Of a stretch of DNA of 29,760 nucleotides, positions 24,680 through 29,486 are shown one piece after another. This DNA is from a virus. The notes beneath the pieces were generated by a model. The model saw only the letters and a program-made list of their open reading frames with translations. It did not search any database and was not told the origin of the DNA. Location: the IMG/VR virus record IMGVR_UViG_3300049847_000428, positions 1 to 29,760 of that record. One strand, 5' to 3'. How positions within the stretch are numbered: the first letter of the stretch is position 1; each line of letters opens with the position of its first letter. The position numbers and the translations under genes were made by a program.

Positions 24680-24695
24680 AGTTCCACGTGGAACA
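24680..24695. promoter_or_regulatory. parS-like palindrome (ParB binding site)
   Basis: AGTTCCACGTGGAACA contains the perfect 14-bp palindrome GTTCCACGTGGAAC (24681-24694). Chromosomal parS sites bound by ParB/Spo0J follow TGTTYCACGTGRAACA, so 15 of 16 positions match and only the first base differs. No ParB gene is seen in the window, so the host protein would be the partner. A 14-bp exact palindrome of this type is unlikely by chance, but a phage regulator with the same target is possible. Confidence 0.65.
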
Positions 24696-24699
24696 TTCT

Positions 24700-24716
24700 T
24701 GTCCCACGGTGGGACA
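24700..24716. promoter_or_regulatory. 17-bp palindrome, likely operator or activator site
   Basis: TGTCCCACGGTGGGACA: perfect 8-bp arms around a single G (24708). A further half-site TGGGACA lies at 24719-24725. It sits about 105-120 bp upstream of the second sigma-54-type promoter, a normal distance for an enhancer-binding activator. The protein that binds is unknown. Confidence 0.6.
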
Positions 24717-24817
24717 GTTGGGACAGCGCGGTAAGCTATCGTGCAATGACATAAGATTTTCCTAGCATCTTAATAGACAAGGTCATCCATTGAAAATCAA
24801 TAGGTAATTAATACGAC

Positions 24818-24835
24818 TTGGCACGATTCTTGCAT
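24818..24835 (+). promoter_or_regulatory. Sigma-54-type promoter 2, full consensus
   Basis: TTGGCACGATTCTTGCAT matches TGGCACG-N4-TTGCW at every conserved position, with GG at 24820-24821 and GC at 24832-24833 separated by ten bases. The predicted start is near 24845, upstream of the clamp gene at 24974. Sigma-54 promoters need an ATP-driven activator bound upstream; the palindromes at 24680-24716 lie at a fitting distance. Confidence 0.75.
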
Positions 24836-24893
24836 GTCGCTCAATCTGAGTAGAACTACTCACTAAACAAATTAAAATAAACCCATTAAAGTA

Positions 24894-24921
24894 TTGACAT
24901 CATCTGTGCAATGTATATAAT
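24894..24921 (+). promoter_or_regulatory. Consensus sigma-70 promoter of the clamp operon
   Basis: TTGACA (24894-24899) and TATAAT (24916-24921) both match the consensus exactly, with a 16-bp spacer, one shorter than ideal. The start is predicted near 24928, giving a leader of about 46 bases to the clamp ATG. It is close enough to sigma-54 promoter 2 (start about 24845) for the two to compete or to serve different growth states. Confidence 0.85.
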
Positions 24922-24973
24922 AGAGATATGCAGTAGATTGAGACACTGCTTAATAAAGGAAACGAAGGAATAT

Positions 24974-25567
24974 ATGAACAACTTACAATATGTAGAAAGA
25001 GCAATTAGCAAGGATGAGACTAGATCCAACATGTGCCGAGTCTATAGAGACAAGAAGCATTTAGTAGCAACAGATGGCCATAGAATTCATTTTGCTAACG
25101 GACTACCAGAACTAGAGAAGGGACACTATCTAGATGGCTATGACGGCGCATTCCCATCATGGGATCAAGTAATGCCCACTGGTCCGGTAATAGCTAAAGT
25201 GGATCTCGCTATCAGCAAAGATGAGGTAAGGAAGCTTAAGGCAGTTATTAACTTTGCATTTAAAGTGTTGAATGATCGCAATATTACTTGCAAGTTTAGA
25301 TTCGAGAAGAATCAACTTCTAGTAACAGCTCAAGATAAGCAATGTAACCTTTGCACCATAGCGCTAGATTTTCGCTACGAATCAAACATTCCACTAGATA
25401 AGCCAATAGAATTAGCATTAAACGCTCAATACTTCTTAGACGCTACGGAGCCACAAAAGGACATGTTTAATGTGGTAGTTAGCCTTGAGCTTCGAGGCGC
25501 AACCGAGGGCATCTTGATAACTGTACCAATGGGCAAAGCAATCGTAATGCCTATGCGTATGATTTAA
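24974..25567 (+). CDS. Shortened beta sliding-clamp (DnaN-like) protein
   Basis: The start is ATG 24974, after AAAGGAAACGAAGGAATAT; the frame also opens earlier at 24911, inside the promoter zone. The 197-residue protein matches landmarks of bacterial DnaN in order: LVATDGHRI (30-38, DnaN TVATDGHRL), GAFPSWDQVMP (58-68, DnaN GRFPDYRRVLP), NQLLVTAQD (113-121, DnaN NQLKITANN), YFLDAT (153-158, DnaN YVLDVL) and VMPMRMI (191-197, DnaN VVMPMRL end). DnaN has about 366 residues and three domains. Here domain I and about half of domain II are missing, leaving about one and a half domains. It probably tethers or regulates a DNA polymerase, or interferes with the host clamp. It leads the rightward operon. 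Confidence 0.8.
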   Translation: MNNLQYVERAISKDETRSNMCRVYRDKKHLVATDGHRIHFANGLPELEKGHYLDGYDGAFPSWDQVMPTGPVIAKVDLAISKDEVRKLKAVINFAFKVLNDRNITCKFRFEKNQLLVTAQDKQCNLCTIALDFRYESNIPLDKPIELALNAQYFLDATEPQKDMFNVVVSLELRGATEGILITVPMGKAIVMPMRMI

Positions 25568-25575
25568 TCCAGCTT

Positions 25576-25618
25576 GATCACTCTCTCACCAGAGTGATCG
25601 CTGATGGATTAACCATCA
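25576..25618 (+). promoter_or_regulatory. Two tandem hairpins after the clamp gene
   Basis: Hairpin one: GATCACTCT (25576-25584), six-base loop, AGAGTGATC (25591-25599). Hairpin two: TGATGG (25602-25607), five-base loop, CCATCA (25613-25618). They begin 9 bases after the clamp stop. There is no U-tract, so full termination is unlikely. They may protect the upstream mRNA, mark a processing site or reduce read-through. The next gene has its own doubled ribosome site. Confidence 0.55.
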
Positions 25619-25644
25619 AACAATAAAGGAAATAAAGGAAACGT

Positions 25645-26118
25645 ATGATTACAAACAAACAAAGAACATTAATCAAAGAGACTTGGAGCGACATAGAATA
25701 CCACCTCGATAATATCGACTGGACACACTACGCGAAAAACATGCTTGAAGTCTGCCTAGAGGAGTCAAAGCGACATGATAGGTTCAGATCGGACGGAATA
25801 TTTCGCGGTTTAACGGTCTTAGAGGAAGCAAAATACTTTGCAATCAAGAGACTCTGGGAATACAGAAACGGACAAGAGCATTTAAAAATCGAACATTATT
25901 TAATGACTCAAAAGAGCTGTTTTAATGCCGCTTGTATTATGACTAGTGATCGCTTTAAGGAAGCTAGGGAGAAGATATTAAAACTAAGAAGCGAGGACAT
26001 GGAAACCATCGCACTCTGGGACTACTGCGATCTAATTCACGCCGAAAAACTATCCCCAGGCTACACGCTAGACTCTAGGCGTGGTTTTAAGCGCTCGCCT
26101 GTAAGCAAGGAGGCATAA
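25645..26118 (+). CDS. Helical protein of unknown function
   Basis: A 157-residue protein that starts at ATG 25645 after two tandem AAAGGAAA/AAAGGAAACG ribosome-site-like words. It is helix-rich and mixed in charge, with aromatic clusters (ETWSDIEYHLDNIDWTHYAKN, EAKYFAIKRLWEYRNG) and a Cys-containing central part (SCFNAACIM). The C-terminal 20 residues are basic. No domain or catalytic motif is recognised. Cotranscription with the clamp suggests a role in DNA replication or host takeover, but that is guilt by association only. Confidence 0.65.
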   Translation: MITNKQRTLIKETWSDIEYHLDNIDWTHYAKNMLEVCLEESKRHDRFRSDGIFRGLTVLEEAKYFAIKRLWEYRNGQEHLKIEHYLMTQKSCFNAACIMTSDRFKEAREKILKLRSEDMETIALWDYCDLIHAEKLSPGYTLDSRRGFKRSPVSKEA

Positions 26119-26121
26119 ACA

Positions 26122-26313
26122 ATGAACTACCTAAACATAATACCCGAAACAATCGCGATAGCATTACTAACCGTCTATCTTTATCGCTCTGTGAAAGAGC
26201 ACAGGAGAGAAAAGCGCTTGCGCTCAGTCTCAAACTCGATACGGCTATGGACTATGATCAAGCAAGATCGGGTTAATACTAGGGCGGGGATTTATAAAAC
26301 AAGGGGACAATAA
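26122..26313 (+). CDS. Small membrane protein, unknown
   Basis: A 63-residue protein with AAGGAGG nine bases before ATG 26122. Residues about 6-22 form one hydrophobic segment (IIPETIAIALLTVYLY) followed by a strongly basic tail (KEHRREKRLR and KTRG). This fits a single-pass inner-membrane protein with its basic C-terminus inside the cell. No known family. It could be a membrane anchor or a toxic takeover peptide; neither is shown. Confidence 0.6.
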   Translation: MNYLNIIPETIAIALLTVYLYRSVKEHRREKRLRSVSNSIRLWTMIKQDRVNTRAGIYKTRGQ

Positions 26314-26529
26314 ATGGAATATAAATACACGGGAGTACTTACAAATAATGATGGTTGTGATTTTGACGAAATTAAGTCTAACAACCTAAAGCACATTAAA
26401 AAGTGGGCCAAGGGCAGAAACGGCAATTATAAATTGCAGATCTACTGGGCAGACCCCGTAGATCCCTACGAGGATTCCGATTTTATTTTACAGTTTAAAA
26501 TAATAAACGACAGACTAATAGCGGAGTAA
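26314..26529 (+). CDS. Small phage protein, unknown
   Basis: A 71-residue protein directly after the previous stop. It has an N-terminal strand (YKYTGVLTN), a helix with basic Trp/Lys residues (NLKHIKKWAKGRNG) and two strands at the C-terminus (YKLQIYW, DFILQFKIINDRLIAE). Small proteins of this strand-helix-strand form are common in phage early regions. AAGGGGA lies about nine bases before the ATG. Confidence 0.6.
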   Translation: MEYKYTGVLTNNDGCDFDEIKSNNLKHIKKWAKGRNGNYKLQIYWADPVDPYEDSDFILQFKIINDRLIAE

Positions 26530-26563
26530 AAACAATCGACTATATTTGATTAAGGATTAACCC

Positions 26564-26770
26564 ATGAAAATGAAAAAGACATTAAACCCTTTTAACACTC
26601 CACATGAGTATAGCTTTACCTGGGATGACTTAGCCCATATGCACAACATGGCTTTAGATCAAGTAAGATACCTTGAGAGTGTAAAGTGTAAAGAGCTTAG
26701 CTTTTTAAGACGGCGCACGAACGAGGTTTTTAAGAAGCTTAAACGGTATATGAACAGGACTAAGAGTTAA
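26564..26770 (+). CDS. Small basic helical protein, unknown
   Basis: A 68-residue protein with AAGGA ten bases before ATG 26564. It contains FTWDDLAHMHNMALDQVRYLESVKCKELSF-type helices followed by a very basic C-terminal part (FLRRRTNEVFKKLKRYMNR). The basic end could bind DNA or RNA. No family is recognised. Confidence 0.55.
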   Translation: MKMKKTLNPFNTPHEYSFTWDDLAHMHNMALDQVRYLESVKCKELSFLRRRTNEVFKKLKRYMNRTKS

Positions 26771-26773
26771 CCC

Positions 26774-26989
26774 ATGAAAACCAAAAACCTAAACATACGC
26801 CTAGCCGAACCTTGGTTTGGCTGGCTAAAACAGCTATGTGTTCTAAACCTAACCACCATGTCGCAACAAATTAGAACGCTGATTCAAGATGAGGCCAGGA
26901 AGCAGGGGTTACAAGCTACCACCGAGAAGTGTGTGCAGGACCCCGAAAATATCCCCCAGGAAGCTCTAGGAACCGACAAACTCCCTTGA
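26774..26989 (+). CDS. Ribbon-helix-helix-like DNA-binding protein
   Basis: A 71-residue protein starting three bases after the previous stop. Residues 3-42 fit the ribbon-helix-helix order: strand (KNLNIRLAEP), helix 1 (WFGWLKQLCVLN), turn (LTTMS) and helix 2 (QQIRTLIQDEARKQG). The rest is a polar, probably flexible tail. As last gene of the rightward operon, just before a terminator, it could regulate this operon or the 46-residue ribbon-helix-helix gene at the other side of the control region. DNA targets are unknown. Confidence 0.65.
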   Translation: MKTKNLNIRLAEPWFGWLKQLCVLNLTTMSQQIRTLIQDEARKQGLQATTEKCVQDPENIPQEALGTDKLP

Positions 26990-27008
26990 CTTAACCTCAC
27001 ACATCGCT

Positions 27009-27036
27009 AGGGTGCTAGAATTCAACCTAGCACCCT
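27009..27036 (+). terminator. Rho-independent terminator of the clamp operon
   Basis: A 10-bp stem AGGGTGCTAG (27009-27018) with CTAGCACCCT (27027-27036), loop of 8 bases, followed by TTAAG. The U-tract is short, so termination may be partial. It lies 20 bp after the stop of the last rightward gene. Confidence 0.65.
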
Positions 27037-27149
27037 TTAAGCCCGAATACCCTAATCAACCAGTCGACCACTCTCTCAGGTAGCATCCTGTGAGTACCCA
27101 AGAAAACAAACGCTGTTTTAATCGCACTAAAAAACTTCATCATAATCAT
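27027..27149 (-). CDS. Possible 40-residue small peptide gene
   Basis: An ATG at 27149 (with further in-frame ATGs at 27143 and 27140) opens a 40-residue frame ending in TAG 27029-27027. The peptide is hydrophobic and amphipathic (KFFSAIKTAFVFLG, then RVVDWLIRVFGLKGC) with basic residues. AGG lies near the ATGs. It lies beyond the end of the leftward helicase gene and its stop is inside the terminator stem of the opposite operon. The evidence is open frame and composition only, so it may be chance. Confidence 0.3.
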   Translation of the reverse strand: MIMMKFFSAIKTAFVFLGTHRMLPERVVDWLIRVFGLKGC

Positions 27150-27164
27150 AGCCTAGCTTTTACA

Positions 27165-27205
27165 TGTTTCCACTCTCTCTCTTAAGAGAGAGAGAGATGG
27201 AAACA
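27165..27205. repeat. Long palindrome with 22-bp perfect core
   Basis: The core at 27173-27194 is a perfect 22-bp palindrome made of CT and AG dinucleotide repeats around TTAA. It is flanked by the inverted pair TGTTTCCA (27165-27172) and TGGAAACA (27198-27205), with three extra bases (AGA) on the right. The whole can fold into a near-complete 19-bp hairpin on either strand. It sits at the left end of the TGGAAACA array and could be an origin hairpin or a transcription boundary. Confidence 0.75.
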
Positions 27206-27385
27206 TTTGTATAAAATCTGCGGTGTTGGAAACACGCTTTGGAAACATTTTGGAAACATTGCCCATAAGTCCTTGATTTTATTAACCCACTTGGAAACAT
27301 CACTTGGAAACATTTTGGAAACATTTTCGCTATAAATGTTTCCAAGCCCCAAAAAACGAAAGATCGAAGGATACAACTGGAAACA
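27198..27385. repeat. Iteron-like array of TGGAAACA, candidate replication origin
   Basis: TGGAAACA occurs in direct orientation at 27198, 27227, 27240, 27251, 27292, 27305, 27316 and 27378, and inverted at 27337. The triplet 27227/27240/27251 and the triplet 27292/27305/27316 both have spacings of 13 and 11 bp, so a three-copy unit has been duplicated 65 bp apart. One more inverted copy lies at 27564 inside the helicase gene. Arrays of this kind are bound by initiator proteins at replication origins, or by repressors. It lies between converging operons and next to primase-helicase genes. The stretch 26990-27398 otherwise holds the terminator and the possible small gene. Confidence 0.8.
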
Positions 27386-27398
27386 CTGTTTGATTATT

Positions 27399-28931
27399 TT
27401 AAAACATATCATCTGGGACTCTCTCAGACTCCCTTACTTTCTTCCTTTGGCCTAAATACTTAGATACTGTCCCTCTAGTCGTCTTTAGCGCTTCCACGAT
27501 CTCCTTGTTCGAGTACCCTTGATCTTCTAAGTTCCAGACCTGCTCTTTTAATGTTTCCTCAATTGTTTCCACTTCCCACTTGTGGGTATTTGCTGTTTGC
27601 ATGACGAGTTTGGCCGTAAAGGGTACAGCGTCCTTGCCTAACATGTTTCGCTTCTTCTCAAACCGAACCTCGAAACAAGCTCCGTTTTCATCGTTGTACC
27701 CTGGGGGTGTAGTCAATTTCATTACAGTGTCCATGATGTCCTCTCTTTTGGAAGTCCCTCTTTGACCACCGGACTTTCCGCTATGGTGTATGAAAATTAT
27801 AGTTCTACCCTCTTTCTTATGCTTTAAAGCCCACTCTTGAACTAGGTTCCAAGAATCAGCATCATTCTCCTTGGCGTCACCACGAACTAAGCAGCTCAAA
27901 TTATCGACAATTATAACTTCAGTCTCTTTTAAAAGAGCGTCTATTTGTTCCTGTCCCTCTACGCTTGCCAAGTTGGGCATACCAGACGGCTGTAAGTCTG
28001 GGGTAATGAATTCTAGTGCCTCTGGGACGGTTTTAGAGTCTGACGAGTCTATTATGGTCCTCATGCGAGCCTGTAGTTCTGTTACGGCCAACTCTCCGTC
28101 TATGTATATAACCCTTACTTGCTTAGACGCTTGCCAGCCAAGGAAACTCCCTTGGGTAGCTAGTGCATGAGCAATACCAAACGCCATATGGGTCTTACCC
28201 GTTCCTCGCCACGCATGAATCATGTTAACAGATTGTTTTAGTAGCCAGGGGAGATACTTTTCACGCTCTGGGAAGGTTGTTTCTAATAAAGCTTGAGCTG
28301 ATATCTTATTGAATTTATTTGTTTTGATTATGTTTGTGGCTGGAATATCACACAAAGGAACATCCTTTAGAGTCTTTAAAGGATTAGCTGCTATCCAATC
28401 AGCACAATCCTGCCTATTCACTAGCTGTAACTTTGAAGTATCTACCTGCATTAGTGTGCAACCAAGCGGGAGCAAGTGCTTAGCTATTGTCTGAACGTAT
28501 TCCGCTGCCTCTGGCCCTATATCCGGCCAAATTATTATTGATTTGTTAGCTAGTGGCCTCCAGTTTGCAGAGTTAAGAGTTTTAGATCCCCCCGTTGTCG
28601 TGACGACACAACCTAATGCGCTTAACTTATCAGCCTTTAGCTCTCCCTCAACTATCCACACTTCGCTAGCAGATTCTAGTAGTGGCTCGTTATAGAGAGG
28701 ATCTCCACTCTCAAACTTTGGTTTAAGTTTTATTATCTTCCCGTCGATAGATTCGTGTATAAAAGGACAGTGCTTTGCCCCTGTCTGATAATTCTTAAAT
28801 CGTGCCTTATAGTAATAAGGCTTATCTTTTCCGAGGTATGGGAATAAACCCTCAAAGCGATAGCCGTCTTTTAGTAAATAAGAATAACTAGCCTTAACAA
28901 ACTCTTTGATATTGTCAGGAATTAAAATCAT
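27399..28931 (-). CDS. Primase-helicase: TOPRIM-like plus RecA-type helicase plus HTH
   Basis: A 510-residue protein. Residues about 88-180 look TOPRIM-like: VWIVEGELKA (91-100), IIIWPDIG (132-139) and DCADW (175-179). The usual second Asp of the TOPRIM DxD motif is Gly here (PDIG), so metal-dependent priming may be reduced. Residues 230-410 are a RepA/AAA_25-like ATPase with Walker A WRGTGKTH (241-248), Walker B VIIVDNLS (339-346) and IIFIHHSGKSGGQRGTSK (378-395). A C-terminal HTH (YSNKEIVEALKTTRGTVSKY, 473-492) could bind DNA, perhaps the repeats just downstream. The start overlaps the zinc-finger gene stop as ATGA, suggesting coupled synthesis. Confidence 0.85.
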   Translation of the reverse strand: MILIPDNIKEFVKASYSYLLKDGYRFEGLFPYLGKDKPYYYKARFKNYQTGAKHCPFIHESIDGKIIKLKPKFESGDPLYNEPLLESASEVWIVEGELKADKLSALGCVVTTTGGSKTLNSANWRPLANKSIIIWPDIGPEAAEYVQTIAKHLLPLGCTLMQVDTSKLQLVNRQDCADWIAANPLKTLKDVPLCDIPATNIIKTNKFNKISAQALLETTFPEREKYLPWLLKQSVNMIHAWRGTGKTHMAFGIAHALATQGSFLGWQASKQVRVIYIDGELAVTELQARMRTIIDSSDSKTVPEALEFITPDLQPSGMPNLASVEGQEQIDALLKETEVIIVDNLSCLVRGDAKENDADSWNLVQEWALKHKKEGRTIIFIHHSGKSGGQRGTSKREDIMDTVMKLTTPPGYNDENGACFEVRFEKKRNMLGKDAVPFTAKLVMQTANTHKWEVETIEETLKEQVWNLEDQGYSNKEIVEALKTTRGTVSKYLGQRKKVRESERVPDDMF

Positions 28932-29209
28932 TTAATAAATTCCTTTTGAAGAATCTTTATTGTTGTTGGAAAATCTTGGCTCCAGGCTCTCATAGCAAAC
29001 GCTATTATATCCTGGCCCTTAGCATCACATGCGAAGCATTTAAACGCGCCAGTCTTTGTGTTGATAAAAAAATTCCCCTTGTGCTGGTCGTTGTGAAATG
29101 GGCATAAACCAGCAGGGCACCAATCAGAACTCTTGTGTGAATTAATTGATAATTCTTTTTCGTAGAATTGAATAGGGCTTATTTTAGCCTTTATTTGCTC
29201 GGCTCTCAT
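28928..29209 (-). CDS. Primase zinc-finger (CHC2-type) protein
   Basis: I place the start at ATG 29209 because GAGG lies nine bases upstream (the frame opens at 29230, seven codons earlier). The 93-residue protein has CPFH (36-39) and CFAC (58-61) with a TGAFKCFACDAKGQDIIAF segment, the C-x2-H / C-x2-C zinc site of DnaG and T7-type primases that recognises the priming site. It has no catalytic domain. With the TOPRIM-helicase encoded next, it would form a split primase-helicase. The gene overlaps the HTH gene by 26 bases and the next gene by four. Confidence 0.85.
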   Translation of the reverse strand: MRAEQIKAKISPIQFYEKELSINSHKSSDWCPAGLCPFHNDQHKGNFFINTKTGAFKCFACDAKGQDIIAFAMRAWSQDFPTTIKILQKEFIK

Positions 29210-29399
29210 TGCGAACTTCCTCATTAGCATTGTGTAATGTTTCGAGAGTAAGCCACTTAAAAGCTTTCAGTAACTTGCTCCAGTGCTTGTGAGGTATTCC
29301 ACGATTGAGCCATTGCTCAACTGCATACTGATTGCAATTAACCTTGAGTGCAATTTTTATACTGCCCCCAGCTTTTTCAAATATATCCGGCATTTTCAT
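29184..29399 (-). CDS. Cro-like helix-turn-helix protein
   Basis: A 71-residue protein whose residues about 4-45 fit the Cro/YdaS plan: FEKAGGSIKIALKVNCNQYAVEQWLNRGIPHKHW, with the recognition helix near AVEQWLNRGIP. It is the first gene of the leftward replication operon and faces a divergent gene at 29487. A palindrome lies between the two (29422-29450), so autoregulation and control of both genes is likely. There is no clear Shine-Dalgarno sequence before ATG 29399. Regulation is inferred from position. Confidence 0.75.
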   Translation of the reverse strand: MKMPDIFEKAGGSIKIALKVNCNQYAVEQWLNRGIPHKHWSKLLKAFKWLTLETLHNANEEVRNESRANKG

Positions 29400-29421
29400 A
29401 AATGGTTATTTTTTTTGTTGA

Positions 29422-29450
29422 CGAGATGTTTAATCTATGCGAATGTCTCG
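29422..29450. promoter_or_regulatory. Imperfect palindrome, likely operator of the Cro-like protein
   Basis: CGAGA at 29422-29426 mirrors TCTCG at 29446-29450, with further symmetric T/A positions inward, giving an imperfect 29-bp dyad. It overlaps the leftward promoter next to it. Binding here would silence the HTH gene and possibly the divergent ATPase gene. Confidence 0.5.
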
Positions 29451-29460
29451 AAAGTTGCAA
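29432..29460 (-). promoter_or_regulatory. Leftward promoter of the replication operon
   Basis: On the minus strand TTGCAA (29460-29455) and TAGATT (29437-29432) have a 17-bp spacer, four of six matches each. The start would be near 29425, 26 bases before ATG 29399. A rightward TTGACG at 29418-29423 is present, but its -10 partner is poor, so the promoter of the divergent gene is not resolved. Confidence 0.5.
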
Positions 29461-29486
29461 GAGAACAAGTTAAGGAAACGAAATTT

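Larger units (their letters stand above)
24323..24973. promoter_or_regulatory. Non-coding control region between divergent gene blocks
   Basis: No convincing gene is found in this 650-bp stretch. It contains two GG-N10-GC sigma-54-type promoters, one consensus sigma-70 promoter, a parS-like palindrome, a second 17-bp palindrome and several TTGCATA-type words, listed separately. Near 24335-24460 the sequence is rich in G and C runs, including a 6-bp stem (24419-24424 with 24443-24448) that presents a C-rich loop on the plus strand. It controls the leftward virion block, the rightward clamp operon, or both. Confidence 0.8.

Noticed and set aside
24911-24973. Upstream start of the clamp frame at 24911
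   Set aside because: It lies inside the -10 region and upstream of the predicted sigma-70 start; ATG 24974 has a proper ribosome site and begins the DnaN-like sequence.
27198-27385. Reading the TGGAAACA array as a CRISPR array
   Set aside because: Repeat units are only 8-11 bp, spacing is irregular and short, and no cas gene is present.
27160-27412. Leftward open frames of 61 and 76 residues over the repeat array
   Set aside because: Their translations are made mainly of the repeated TGTTTCC-derived CFQ and CFP motifs, so they are products of the repeats.
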